64,000 bases of DNA from CAWJTV01 sp963845695 (GTDB lineage Bacteria; Planctomycetota; Planctomycetia; Isosphaerales; Isosphaeraceae): assembly GCA_963845695.1 (NCBI GenBank), contig CAWJTQ010000010.1:467179-531178 (forward strand), in the 5' to 3' direction. Numbering within the stretch: position 1 is the first letter of the stretch; the number at the start of each line of letters is the position of its first letter. Shown piece by piece: positions 8,679 to 18,595 of the stretch. The notes below the pieces were generated by a model. That model saw only the letters and a list, made by a program, of their open reading frames with translations, was not told the DNA's origin and did no database searches. Both the position numbers and the translations under genes were made by a program.

Positions 8679-9740
8679 ATGATCATACCAACCGAGCCAA
8701 TCGGCAGTATCCCGAGACCCCTTCGGCTGATCGAAGCGATCGCGACCACAGATGGCGCAGACCCTGCGTTGGACCCGCTCTACGACGAGGCGATCCGGGA
8801 CACCATCGCGCGGTTTGAAGCCACCGGCTCGCCGGTCATCACCGACGGCGAGCAGCGGAAGTACCACAACTTCTGGACCTATTGCGTGCACGGGATGCCG
8901 AACTCGGCTCCTGACGGCTTCAAGATCCCGTTCTCGGCCGGCCACGTCCGCCGGATGCCTCGGCTGATGGCTGGCCCGTTCCGCTACCAGAGCCACGCGG
9001 ATAGCTACCTGGACGTCGCGCTGAAGTATGCCCACAAGCCGGTGAAGCAAGCGGTCATCTCGCCCTCGGCCTTGAGCCTCATGTACCCGTCCGACGAGAT
9101 CCCCGGCTACCCCCGCGAGCAGTTCCTCGACGACCTGCTGCGCGAGCATGAGACCGAAGTCCGCAATTGCCTGCGGAAGGGCGCACACGCCGTGCAGATT
9201 GACTTCACGGAAGGGCGACTGGCGGTCAAGCTCGATCCCTCGGGAGAGCTGCTCCACAGGTTCATCGACCTGAATAACCTCGCGCTGTCGCGGTTCGCCG
9301 CCGAGGACCGGAGGCGTCTCGGCGTGCACACCTGTCCCGGCAGCGACCTCGACTCGACCCACAGCGCGGACGTCGATTACGCCGAGCTGTTGCCCGGCCT
9401 GTTCCAGCTCAAGGCGAGGAACTTCTATGTCGCGCTGGCCGGTGAACGGGATCGGGGCCGCGCCCTGAAGATCATTCGCGACCACATCAAGGCCGACCAG
9501 CGGGTATTCGTCGGCGTCATCGCGCCGATCGACCCGCGAGTGGAGACTCCGGAGGACGTTCGGGACCGGGTCCTCGAAGCGGCCAAGTATATTCCGGTCG
9601 AGCAACTGGGCACGACCGACGACTGCGGGTTCGCGCCTTTCTGCGACGACGCCTCAACGAGCCGCGACACGGCGTTTGCGAAGATCCGGCGCGACGTGCT
9701 TGGTACCGCACTTGCGGCGGAAATCCTGGGAGTCGGGTAG
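8679..9740 (+). CDS. MetE C-terminal-like (cobalamin-independent methionine synthase family) protein
   Basis: 353 residues with the catalytic TIM-barrel features of MetE's C-terminal half: PTEPIGSIPRP at the start, PVITDGEQRK, VQIDFTEGRLA, the zinc-type HTC in GVHTCPGSDLDS, and a second Cys in GTTDDCGFAPF. The family methylates homocysteine or related thiols using methyltetrahydrofolate or other methyl donors. Stand-alone C-terminal-domain versions of about 350 aa are common, and their substrates are mostly unknown. The N-terminal MetE domain is absent, so classical methionine synthase activity should not be assumed. It lies 15 bp upstream of a hybrid histidine kinase on the same strand, which could be an operon. 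Confidence 0.8.
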   Translation: MIIPTEPIGSIPRPLRLIEAIATTDGADPALDPLYDEAIRDTIARFEATGSPVITDGEQRKYHNFWTYCVHGMPNSAPDGFKIPFSAGHVRRMPRLMAGPFRYQSHADSYLDVALKYAHKPVKQAVISPSALSLMYPSDEIPGYPREQFLDDLLREHETEVRNCLRKGAHAVQIDFTEGRLAVKLDPSGELLHRFIDLNNLALSRFAAEDRRRLGVHTCPGSDLDSTHSADVDYAELLPGLFQLKARNFYVALAGERDRGRALKIIRDHIKADQRVFVGVIAPIDPRVETPEDVRDRVLEAAKYIPVEQLGTTDDCGFAPFCDDASTSRDTAFAKIRRDVLGTALAAEILGVG

Positions 9741-9755
9741 TGGAAGAGAACCAGG

Positions 9756-12170
9756 ATGAGGAAGAGCTGCTGCGACTCCGTGGCCCTCCAGAACGCCAAC
9801 AGCATTCTCCTCGCGCGTCAGCGGGCCGAACAGGAACTGCTCCAGGCGAAGGAAGACCTGGAGCTGAGGACGGAGGAGCTCGCCCGTTCGCTCGCGATGC
9901 TGGGCGCCACGCTCGAATCCACCACCGACGGGATCCTGGTGACGGACGGGGACCGCAAGGTGACGGGGTTCAACGAGAAGTATGTGTCGATGTGGCGGCT
10001 GCCGTGCGCGAGCATGAACTCGGTGGACCACCGACAACTGCTGGAAACGACTTGCTGGCAATTCGACGATCCCCGGCAGTTCCTTGCCAGGATCGAGGAC
10101 ATTGACGCGTCGTCGCCGTCAGAAAGCTATGACCTGCTGGAACTCGCCGACGGGAGAACGTTCGAACGGTTTTCCCGCATCCAGTTCATCGACGGGAGAA
10201 ACGTGGGCCGCGTCTGGAGCTTCCGCGACATCACCGAGCGGCGGCGTGCCGAAGACGCATTGCAGAAGCAATCAGAGTGGCTGCTCACCACACTCTCCAG
10301 CATCGGCGACGCCGTCATCAGCACCGACGCCGAGGGCCGGGTGACCTTCCTCAACAGCGTCGCCGAGTCCCTGACCGGGTGGAATCAGGCCGAGGCGGTG
10401 GGGCGACCGCTGCCGGAGATCTTCCACATCATCAATCAGCGGACCCGCCAGCCGGTCGAAAACCCCGCCCTCCGTGCCTTGCGCGAGGGAAAGCGCGTGG
10501 GGCTGGCGAACCACACGGTCTTGATCGCCCGGGACGGGACCGAATGGCCCATCGACGACAGCGCCTCGCCGATGCGGGACCGGGCCGGGGCCACGGTGGG
10601 AGCGGTCCTGGTCTTCCGAGATGTCACCGAGCGCATGCGGGCCGAGGAGGTTCAGGCGCGGCTGGCAGCCATCGTCGAATCGTCCGATGACGCGATTGTC
10701 AGCAAGACGCTCGACGGCATCATCCTCTCATGGAACGTCGGGGCCGAGCGGCTCTTCGGCTACACGGCAAGAGAAGCCGTCGGCCGGTCGATTCTGCTGA
10801 TCATCCCGCCCGAACGGGAGGACGAGGAGCAAGAGGTGCTGGAGCGGCTCCGGCGCGGGGAGCGGATCGAGCACTTTGAAACCGTGCGGGTGACCAAGCA
10901 GGGCCGCCGGATCGACATCTCCCTGACGGTCTCCCCGATCCGCGACTCCTCAGGCCACATCATCGGCGCGTTGAAGATCGCCCGCAACATCACGGACTGG
11001 AAGCGAGCCCAGGAGGCGCTCCGGGAAGCGGCCCGGCGCAAGGACGAATTCCTCGCGCTGCTGGCCCATGAACTTCGCAACCCGCTGGCCCCGCTCCGAA
11101 ACGGAGTGCAGGTCATCCGCCTGGCTGCCGGCGACGCCCACACCATCAGCCAGGCCCGTGACATGATGGATCGCCAGCTCGGGCACATGGTCCGGCTCGT
11201 GGACGACCTGCTCGACATCTCCCGGATCAGCCGGAACAAGATGGAGCTCCGCTGCGCACGCGTGCTCCTGAAAGACATCCTGAGCAGCGCCGTGGAGACG
11301 GCCCGCCCGGTCATCGAGGCGGCCGGGCACGAACTGATCATCTCACTGCCGCCGGAGCCGATCCACCTCGACGCCGACCTCACCCGGCTGGCCCAGGTCT
11401 TCGGCAACCTGCTCAGCAACAGCGCCCGGTACACCGAGCGGGGCGGCCGCATCTGGCTCGCCGCCGAGCAGCGGAGCGGAGAGGTGGTCGTCTCGGTGAG
11501 AGACACCGGCATCGGCATCCCCGCAGACGCCCTACCACACATCTTCGACATGTTCTCCCAGGTGGACCGGAGCCTTGAGCGGTCCACCGGCGGCCTCGGC
11601 ATCGGACTGGCGCTCGTCAAGGGGTTGGTCGAGATGCACGGCGGTAGCGTCACCGCCAAAAGTGACGGTCTGGGAAAGGGCAGCCTGTTCACCGTTCGGC
11701 TCCCCACCCTGGAGAACCGTACCGAACGTGTGACCCCGGCGACGCCTGAAGACGGAGCCGCCGAGACTGGTCCGAAGCGGCGTATCCTGGTCGTGGACGA
11801 CAATCGAGACTCGGCCAGTTCGATGGCGATGATCCTCAAGCTCTCCGGCAATGAGGTCTGCACGGCACACGACGGGCTCGATGCGGTCAAGTCCGCGGAG
11901 CGTTTCCGGCCCGAGGTCGTGCTCATGGATGTGGGGATGCCACACCTCAATGGGTACGAGGCGACCCGCCGCATCCGCGAGCAATCCTGGGGCCAGGGCA
12001 TGGTCGTCATCGCCTTGACGGGCTGGGGCCAGGAGGACGACAAGGTCCGGTCGCAAGATGCCGGGTGCGACGGCCACCTGGTCAAGCCGATCAACCTGTC
12101 GGATCTGGAGAAGCTCCTGGCGGAGTTGACCAGCCGTGACAGCAAGAGAGGGGCCAGTCCGACGCAGTAG
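9756..12170 (+). CDS. hybrid sensor histidine kinase with three PAS domains and a receiver
   Basis: 804 residues, cytoplasmic (no membrane segment). Order: coiled-coil (about 14-45), PAS1 (48-160, ends FRDITERRRAE), PAS2 (168-297, FRDVTERMRAEE), PAS3 (300-418, RNITDWKRAQE), HisKA with phospho-His438 in AHELRNPLAP, HATPase (N box NLLSNSARY, DTGIGIP, GGLGIGLAL), then a receiver (675-790) with Asp725 in VVLMDVGMP and Lys in HLVKP. The internal receiver suggests a phosphorelay; no separate Hpt or output regulator is adjacent. The protein begins abruptly in a coiled coil that in relatives usually follows another sensor module, so the N-terminus may be truncated, or the start may be correct just 15 bp after the upstream stop. 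Confidence 0.92.
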   Translation: MRKSCCDSVALQNANSILLARQRAEQELLQAKEDLELRTEELARSLAMLGATLESTTDGILVTDGDRKVTGFNEKYVSMWRLPCASMNSVDHRQLLETTCWQFDDPRQFLARIEDIDASSPSESYDLLELADGRTFERFSRIQFIDGRNVGRVWSFRDITERRRAEDALQKQSEWLLTTLSSIGDAVISTDAEGRVTFLNSVAESLTGWNQAEAVGRPLPEIFHIINQRTRQPVENPALRALREGKRVGLANHTVLIARDGTEWPIDDSASPMRDRAGATVGAVLVFRDVTERMRAEEVQARLAAIVESSDDAIVSKTLDGIILSWNVGAERLFGYTAREAVGRSILLIIPPEREDEEQEVLERLRRGERIEHFETVRVTKQGRRIDISLTVSPIRDSSGHIIGALKIARNITDWKRAQEALREAARRKDEFLALLAHELRNPLAPLRNGVQVIRLAAGDAHTISQARDMMDRQLGHMVRLVDDLLDISRISRNKMELRCARVLLKDILSSAVETARPVIEAAGHELIISLPPEPIHLDADLTRLAQVFGNLLSNSARYTERGGRIWLAAEQRSGEVVVSVRDTGIGIPADALPHIFDMFSQVDRSLERSTGGLGIGLALVKGLVEMHGGSVTAKSDGLGKGSLFTVRLPTLENRTERVTPATPEDGAAETGPKRRILVVDDNRDSASSMAMILKLSGNEVCTAHDGLDAVKSAERFRPEVVLMDVGMPHLNGYEATRRIREQSWGQGMVVIALTGWGQEDDKVRSQDAGCDGHLVKPINLSDLEKLLAELTSRDSKRGASPTQ

Positions 12171-12467
12171 CGGTCGCGCCTTCACCTCACCCCCGTCAGT
12201 CAGTCCTGGCTGACCGTCCCCCGTGGGCCCACGATCATCAGCAACCCTGTCTCCGGTCCTCTGCTCACGCCGCTCGCCACTCACCACTTTCCGGCAGGGA
12301 GACCCGCGGCCCAGCGGAGGACCTCGAATTGGGTTGCGGCTCCGCCGCATCAAAATGTTACAATGCTCAACGGCACGACGTCGCGCACCGATGCGAAGCG
12401 TTCGACCGGAACGACCTGAGAACGAGAAGGTACGGCCCTGGGTTGACCTGAAGAGGAGGAGAGTGTG

Positions 12468-13535
12468 ATGAAGACGGAGAGCAGTCCCACGCGGGAAGTC
12501 CGTCACGAGTACACGCGGAACTGGCCCAGGATCCTGGAGCACCTGGGAAGCTCGCTGTTGATTTCGACTTACCAGGCAGGGAAGGTGGTTTCCGTCGGGA
12601 TCGGCCCGGGTGGACTGGAACTGGAGCTGTCCTACCACAACTTCGAGAAGGCCATGGGGATGGCGGTGCGTCCCGGAAACCTGGCGGTGGGGACCCGAGA
12701 GACAATCTGGTTCTTGAGGGACGACCCCGAGATTGCGCGACGGATCGAGCCGGCCGGGCATCACGATGCGGGTTTCCTGGCGAGATCGGCGCATTTCACC
12801 GGGGATATCCTGGGGCACGAACTGGCGTGGTTGGGGAACGAGCTCTGGGCGGTCAACACGGCTTTCTCGTGCCTGGCGACGCTCGACGACCGGCATAGCT
12901 TCGTCCCGCGCTGGAAACCGAAGTTCATCTCGGCAATCGCCGCCGGAGACCGCTGCCACCTGAATGGCCTGGCGTGCGCCGAAGGGCGCGCGAAGCTGGT
13001 CACGGCACTCGCCGAGACCGACGAGCCGGGGGGCTGGCGCCGGTCCAAGGAGACGACGGGGTGCCTGATCGACGTGGAGAGCGGCGAGACGTTGGTGCGC
13101 GGGCTGGCCATGCCGCACTCGCCCCGCATCCACGCGGGCCGGACGTGGCTGCTCGATTCGGGCCGCGGCCGGCTGGTCGTCGCCGATCTTGCCCGGGGTA
13201 GTGTCACGACCGTCACCGAGCTGCCCGGCTATACGCGCGGCCTGGCAATGGTCGGCACCTTCGCGTTCGTCGGCCTGTCCCGGATCCGCGAGACCTCGAC
13301 CTTCGGCGGCCTGCCCATCGCCGAGAACCGGGAGTCGCTCAAATGCGGGGTCGCCATCATCGACCTCGAATCCGGCCGGCAGATGGCCTTTCTGGAGTTC
13401 CACTCGGGTGTCGAGGAGATCTTCGACATCCAGATCCTGCCGGGAATCCGTTCCCCCGTCGTGTCAGGCCCCCATCCCGACCTCGATGGGAAACCCACAA
13501 TCTGGACCGTACCCGCCTCAGCCCGATCGCTGTGA
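12468..13535 (+). CDS. TIGR03032 family protein (DUF4915-like)
   Basis: 355 residues. The ATG at 12468 is chosen over the GTG three bases upstream because AGAGGAGGAGAG ends a few bases before it. Diagnostic blocks are LLISTYQAGKVVSVG near the start, MGMAVRPGNLAVGT, LGHELAWLGNELWAVNT, SFVPRWKPKFIS, CHLNGLA, and ETSTFGGLPI late in the chain. The family is predicted to be a beta-propeller-like protein of unknown function, often near tetratricopeptide or surface-related genes. No signal peptide is visible. It stands alone here, about 300 bp after the kinase. Family assignment is confident; function is unknown. Confidence 0.85.
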   Translation: MKTESSPTREVRHEYTRNWPRILEHLGSSLLISTYQAGKVVSVGIGPGGLELELSYHNFEKAMGMAVRPGNLAVGTRETIWFLRDDPEIARRIEPAGHHDAGFLARSAHFTGDILGHELAWLGNELWAVNTAFSCLATLDDRHSFVPRWKPKFISAIAAGDRCHLNGLACAEGRAKLVTALAETDEPGGWRRSKETTGCLIDVESGETLVRGLAMPHSPRIHAGRTWLLDSGRGRLVVADLARGSVTTVTELPGYTRGLAMVGTFAFVGLSRIRETSTFGGLPIAENRESLKCGVAIIDLESGRQMAFLEFHSGVEEIFDIQILPGIRSPVVSGPHPDLDGKPTIWTVPASARSL

Positions 13536-13580
13536 TCGGCCGTTGACTTCCCGGGGAACGAGTCTCCGCAGAGGCCCTCG

Positions 13581-13628
13581 AGAAGGAGAGACAGGCCCCT
13601 CGCAGACTCGGAGCCAGTCTCCGTTTCT
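13581..13628. repeat. palindromic repeat family A, partial inverted copy
   Basis: Read on the minus strand it gives AAACGGAGACTGGCTCCGAG followed by TCTGCGAGGGGCCTGTCTC, matching the central part of the 8548-8615 element. The outer GAGTCCCTC arms are missing. It lies between convergent genes. Confidence 0.55.
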
Positions 13629-13637
13629 AGACCCGGC

Positions 13638-14733
13638 TCAACCGGGGCAGCACGGGCCTTCAGGTTGAATCGTCGTTCCGGGGCCATTTCCTGCATCGCC
13701 GCAAGGGGACGATGAGATCGAAGAAGAACCATGGTTTTCCATCTTCGAGACAGCATGTGACGGGAACCGAATCGGGAAGATTGCTTGAAGGTCGGAGAAG
13801 CCCCCGCCCTTGCCGAGCACGGCCATACATGTCCCGATGAACACGGAGAGGGAGAGGCCGAGAACCAGCGAGAGGATCACGCCGAGTCGGGCGGCTCCCG
13901 GAAATCGGCGGCCGGCGTTGCGGATCATCTCGACCGGATTCGACAGATCGACACCCGAGGAGCCCGGGTCCGAGGGGAGAGACGGATCGGGGGAGCCCCC
14001 TAGTGGGCCGGGGGGGATCGCCAGGCGCACCGTCCGCCGGATGAGGTCCGCAGGGACGACTTCGGCGAAGACTCGACCGCGCGACAAGGCCGTCATCAGG
14101 AACGCCGCCGAGAGCGCCAGGCCTGCGCTGGGTCAGGCGCGACCGGAGCAGGTCGCGCGCCCGCGACAATCGGCCCTTGACCGTTCCCACCGGCCATCGC
14201 AACAGCTCCGCGACTTCCTCGTTCGTCTTGCCCTCGAGATAGCTCAGGATCACCGGGATCCGGTACTTCTCGGGCAGACGATCGACCTCTTCGTGCAACA
14301 CCGGCCGCAACTCGTTCCAGGCGGCGTGCTCCTCTTGATCGTCCGGTTCATTCTTCGGGAGCAACATGGCCATGCCCTGCCTTTCGAGGATCTGGCGACG
14401 GACCGAGCTGGCGCGCGACTTGATGGCGATGCGATAGGCGACCTCGTGCAGCCAACCGGAAAGGACCCGGCGATCCCGGATCGAAGCCCCCTTCCGTGCC
14501 AGCACCAAGAACGTCGCCTGGAACGCGTCTTCGGCGTCCTGGACCTGGTTGAGCACGTGGCGGCAGATCCCCAGCACCATCGGCCCGTGACGGACCACCA
14601 GCGTCCGAAATGCCTCCTGAGAATCGATCTCTTCCCCACTCAGGAATCGGTCCAGCAGCTCCTCGTCCGACAATTCCGGGTCATCCGACGGACCCTCAGG
14701 TCTGATGAGCCTCTTCGCCAAGATACTGCCCAT
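13638..14733 (-). CDS. ECF RNA polymerase sigma factor with membrane-spanning C-terminal extension (frame change)
   Basis: The start at 14733 has AAGGAG eight bases upstream. Region 2 (FRTLVVRHGPMVLGICRHVL, DAEDAFQATFLVLARKG) and region 4 (LPEKYRIPVILSYLEGKTNE, WPVGTVKGRLSRARDLLRS) are intact in the first ~205 residues. Right after region 4 the frame changes near 14110. The continuing frame reads LALSAAFLMTALSRGRVFAE, VPADLIRRTVRLAI and a transmembrane helix (ARLGVILSLVLGLSLSVFIG), ending at 13638. Planctomycete ECF factors often carry such an extension, thought to tether or regulate the sigma factor. Removing one C from AGGCCTG restores the frame, so an indel error is likely. No anti-sigma gene is adjacent. 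Confidence 0.85.
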
Positions 14734-14978
14734 GTCGGCGGCTCCTTGATTCCTCACCAGTCTCATGCATCCCGACGCCCATGTCCGGTGATCATGATCC
14801 CAAAAGATCCGATGTTTTCCTCTTGCGGGACTCTCCCTGACGACGCTTGCTCGATGGATTCCGTATGCTGATCGGTTGTCTCAAACTCTCAGGGGTTATG
14901 ACTTTCCGACCGGACACGAAGGAGATCATTCGCGCCGGGACAACTCACTCCGTTGTGGCCTGGAGGTTTCTGGAGGGG

Positions 14979-15057
14979 GCGAGGCCCCGTCCGAGCCGCC
15001 GGGGGGGAATGTCGGACATCCACGGCGTGGTCGATACCTGCTCGGACGGGGCTTCGC
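14979..15057. repeat. inverted repeat
   Basis: GCGAGGCCCCGTCCGAG (14979-14995) pairs with CTCGGACGGGGCTTCGC (15041-15057) with one mismatch, around a 45-base spacer. It lies in the gap between the sigma factor start and the helicase end. Confidence 0.55.
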
Positions 15058-15123
15058 TCCCAGAAGAGAAGACGCGATGGCCAGGATGGGGTTAGAACGC
15101 CTCACGCTCGGGTTGCGCATACC

Positions 15124-15188
15124 AGCCCGAAGCGCCATCGAGTGAATGGATGATCCCTGCCGGAATTCACTCGATGGCGCTTTGGGCT
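15124..15188. repeat. inverted repeat with 24-bp arms
   Basis: Arms at 15124-15147 and 15165-15188 (cores AAGCGCCATCGAGTGAAT and ATTCACTCGATGGCGCTT) pair over 24 bp with one mismatch around a 17-base loop. It may be a terminator or REP-type hairpin. The rest of 15189-15604 shows no gene. Confidence 0.6.
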
Positions 15189-15604
15189 CGTATCCAATCG
15201 ATGCCAACCTTGTGTGTGCAAGCCAACTGTTAGGTGCTTTAGATCCATTTCCATCGAGAGGGCGCGGTGCCAGGTGGAAGTTGACTGGTCGCCATCATCT
15301 GGGGTGATCTCTCCCTCCGCTGGCCTGCCCCGAGAACATCCCACCTCCCGCCCTTTGGGCTCCTTCTCCCCAACTGGGCGAGAGCAGAGGACACGCCGCA
15401 TCGCCGCTACCGCGTGGAGCGGAGCGCCGCTCACCTTAAAAAGAGTGGGCTTCTCGGCGAATGGTTACAGAATCCGGAGAAAAAAGGAAGTCGATGGCCA
15501 GGAATCAGTGATTCGCGATATCAAAACACGGCGGACCGCCCTAATTTACCATCGCACATGGGAGCAAGCACGCGTCGAGGCTTCGCGACCGTGTCAACCG
15601 GGAA

Positions 15605-17596
15605 TCAGAGCTGAGTATCCACGAACTCCGGGGTCTCGACGACTCGGGGGCAGTCGGGCAGCGAGTTGAGGAAGGTGCGGCCGTAGGCCTTGGTGAGGAC
15701 GCGGGGGTCGAGGATCACGACGATGCCCCGGTCGGTCTTGGTGCGGATCAGCCGGCCGAAGCCCTGCTTGAGCTTGATGACGGCTTCGGGGACCTGATAC
15801 TCGAAGAACGGGCTGCCGCCGCGGCTGCGGATCTCTTCGAGCCGGGCTTCCAGCAGGGGATGGCTGGGGACGGAGAACGGCAGCCGGGTGATGATGACAT
15901 TCGAGAGCGCCTCGCCGGGCACGTCCACCCCCTGCCAGAAGCTGTCGGCACCGAAGATGACGCTGTTGACGTCGGCCTTGAAAGCGTTGACCATCTTGGA
16001 GCGGGGCATGCCTTCGCCTTGGGCGTAGACGGCGATGTTGCGCTGGGCCAGCCAGGGGGTCAGCGCCGCGATGCGGCCTCGAGCATCTTGTAAGAGGTGA
16101 ACAGGACGAAAGCCTTTCCCTGGGTCCGCTCGAGGTAGTGGGCGATGGCACGGATGGCGTCCTGTTCGAACTGGCCTGGCTGATCGGAGGGGTCCGGGAG
16201 GTTGCTGGGGAGATGGACGGTCACCTGCTGGGCGTAGTCGAAGGGACTGCCCAGGGCGAGAGTCGCGGCGGCGGTCAGTCCGATCCGGGAGCGGATGAAG
16301 TCGAACCGCGGCGGCGAGCCGACGCAGAGGGTGGCCGAGGTCAGCACGCAGGTGGGGACTTCAGTGAACAGCAGGTCGCGCAAGGCAGGCCCAACGTCCA
16401 GGGGTGCCGCGGCCAGCCGGATCCGTCGACGGGTGCGGTTCTCCATCTCGACCCAGTAAACCGCGTCCTCGATCGACTGCCGCATCCAGTGCGCGATCTG
16501 ATCGGCCAGCGACCGGCACCGATCCTCGGCGGCAGTCAGCTCGATCTTGTCTTCGGGCTTCTCGATCTTCTGCTTCCGGACGCCCTGATCGATGGCGGTC
16601 GCCAGCCGGCGCAGCTCCTCGCACAGGAACTCGCTCCAGCCGGGCGGCTGCCGGACTCGACCGTTGAAGCCGGCGGGCTGGCGCTGGTGCCAGTCCGCCA
16701 CGCGATCGAAGAAGTCCTCGGCGGCGATCCGGGTTCGCTGCACCTGCTGCATCGCGTCGCCGAGCTTGTGGCTGGTCAGCAGGCCCTTGTGCGACTTCTC
16801 GCTGTACAGCCGCGCCAGGGTGTAATCGATCCCGAGATTCGTGAGCTGCAAACCCAGATGCTCGCCGGCGACGGACTCGAGGGTGTGGGCCTCGTCGAGC
16901 ACGGCCACGTTGTAGTCCGGCAGCAGCCCGTGGCCCTCACCCCGCACGCGCCAGGTCGGCGACGAACAGCGCATGATTCACGACCAGCACATTGGCCGAT
17001 CGCATCCGCCGCCGGGCCTTGTAGAAGAAGCATTCACTGTGCCGGGGGCACTCGCGGCCCAGGCAGTTGCCGTCCTCGCTCTGCACGGCCTCCCAGACGC
17101 TGGGCATCGGCCGGAAGTCGAGGTCGGAGCGGCTGCCGTCGGTCGTGCGGGCGGACCACATCCGGATCGTCGTGAGCTGGTCAATTTCCTCGGGCCGCTG
17201 GAAGAGTGCATCCTGGCGGTGGATGGCCACGTCCAGCCGCCGCAGGCTGATGTAGTTCGATCGCCCCTTGACCAGGACCGCCGTGAACTCCTCCGGCATC
17301 ACCGCGCGGAGGAACGGGATGTCCTTCTGGAGCAACTGCTCCTGGAGCGCGATCGTGTGCGTCGAGACGACGACCTTCGTCTTGGGGTCGGCCGTGGCCT
17401 GGATGGCCGGGACCAGGTACGCGAAGCTCTTGCCCACGCCCGTACCCGCCTCGACGATCAGGTGGCCGGGCTTCTCGATGGCGCGCGCGACCGCCTGGGC
17501 CATCGCGAGCTGCTCCGGGCGGTGCTCGTAGCTGGGCAGCCGCCGCGCGATGGCGCCTCCGGGGCCAAGGATCGAGACCGGGTCCAGATGTGCCAT
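15605..17596 (-). CDS. DinG/XPD-type ATP-dependent DNA helicase, interrupted by two frame changes
   Basis: Reads as one ~660-residue superfamily-2 helicase across three frames. Part 1 (17596-16937) has Walker A in EAGTGVGKSFAYL, VVVSTHTIALQEQLL, and cysteines in CLGRECPRHSEC. Part 2 (to about 16060) has the DEAH box in VAVLDEAHTLE, VLTSATLCVG and FVLFTSYKMLEAA. Part 3 (to 15605) has DSFWQGVDVPG and motif VI GFGRLIRTKTDRG. The frame switches are near 16960 and 16070. DinG-like helicases unwind 5'-3' and resolve R-loops or recombination intermediates. The usual first Fe-S cysteine position reads Ser in NYISLRRL, leaving three cysteines. All helicase motifs survive, so indel errors are likelier than a dead gene. 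Confidence 0.82.
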
Positions 17597-17653
17597 GTCG
17601 CTCTCGAAGGGTCCGCCACAATCGTCATAACAAAGAATTTATCAAATCATGGA

Positions 17654-18103
17654 TCACGTTCGGGTTGCGGCTCGATACTTGGCGATCGCGTCGGCCGCGG
17701 ATTTTTTTCTGGCGGCGTCCGCGGTGAAATCATCCAGGTGCTCGATTACCAGCCGGGCTGACTCCGCCCTGTCCCGCGCCTCGGAAAGCGTCTCGACGGT
17801 TGTGTTCATCATGTCATAATCGGCAAGATTCCTCATGGTGCGCATGGTATCGATCGATCTTCCGACGCTGCTGAGTTCCGCATCGCCACTTTGTTGGAGA
17901 TAGATCACCAGCTTCTTGTGTTTGCTATCCCCCTTGCCGGGTGAATGCCCGATCGAGGTGAGGACGTCGGCCGCAACGTTCAGCGCCGCATAATAAGCCC
18001 GGCTGATCGCCGAGCGATACGCCGCCGGCCCGCTCGGAGGTCGTTTCACAACGATATCGATCGCGACCTGATTGAAATCTCGGGGATTCATCGCGATTCG
18101 CAC
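17654..18103 (-). CDS. HEPN-domain protein
   Basis: 149 residues, all-helical. FNQVAIDIVVKRPPSGPAAY, then SAISRAYYAALNVAADVL, is the N-terminal helix signature of HEPN proteins, and TMRTMRNLADYDM corresponds to the Rx4-6H-type helix in which His is replaced (RNLADY). HEPN domains are often RNases or their inactive partners in toxin-antitoxin and defence modules. The missing His argues for a non-catalytic or divergent member. It starts three bases after the stop of a small upstream gene (18107-18427), so the two form a tight pair; a second possible start is at 18091. A toxin-antitoxin-like role is inference. Confidence 0.7.
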   Translation of the reverse strand: MRIAMNPRDFNQVAIDIVVKRPPSGPAAYRSAISRAYYAALNVAADVLTSIGHSPGKGDSKHKKLVIYLQQSGDAELSSVGRSIDTMRTMRNLADYDMMNTTVETLSEARDRAESARLVIEHLDDFTADAARKKSAADAIAKYRAATRT

Positions 18104-18106
18104 TCG

Positions 18107-18427
18107 TTAACAGCTATGGGGGACGAGCCGAATGAGACGAACTTCCGGCAATTTGGCGTATTGCGTCCATGCGCCGGCAAAACGCCAATCCGCCTCGGCA
18201 CACTCCGAAACACTGCCTCGAGCCCAAACCTCGATCAGCACGTACTCGTCGTCATTCTCCGGATCATGCTCCCACAGAATGAGCGGTTCCCCAACGATAG
18301 TGAAACACTCACGCGCCAACTCCATCGCTTTGGCCAGGTGGCCGAAGAGGGCGTGGCGTTCGCAGAACTCGCGGACTTCGTCCGAAAGCGGCATCTCCTC
18401 GATGGCCAGAACGGGATTCGGCAACAT
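18107..18427 (-). CDS. small acidic partner of the HEPN protein, uncharacterised
   Basis: 106 residues. LAIEEMPLSDEVREFCERHA, FGHLAKAMELARECF, and then an alternating beta segment WEHDPENDDEYVLIEVWARG suggest a small alpha/beta fold. There is no signal peptide. It is directly upstream of the HEPN gene (three-base spacing), consistent with a two-gene module. I do not recognise a named family. It could supply the antitoxin or specificity function, but no nucleotidyltransferase (MNT) motif such as GSxxxGxxxxxSDxD is present, so it is not a standard HEPN-MNT pair. Confidence 0.65.
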   Translation of the reverse strand: MLPNPVLAIEEMPLSDEVREFCERHALFGHLAKAMELARECFTIVGEPLILWEHDPENDDEYVLIEVWARGSVSECAEADWRFAGAWTQYAKLPEVRLIRLVPHSC

Positions 18428-18595
18428 GGCGTACTCCTTACAACGTTCCTCGGCGAGATCAGACGTCCGACGGTTGATGGCTGATCGGCATGATGTCCAG
18501 CATGGATTTCCGCCGCCGTTGTCGCATGAGCCTCGTGGGTTGCCCCAGGATCGACCGTGTTATTCTAACACAGGAACCCGCGGCCTCACCCCTGT

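Noticed and set aside
10760..12145. 461-codon open frame on the minus strand inside the histidine kinase
   Set aside because: It mirrors the PAS/kinase gene, is Ser/Arg-rich with no domain, and the plus-strand gene has complete catalytic motifs.
11532..13403. 623-codon minus-strand open frame across the kinase end and the TIGR03032 gene
   Set aside because: High-GC antisense frame; its sequence is Gly/Arg/Pro-rich and has no motif, while both plus-strand genes are well supported.
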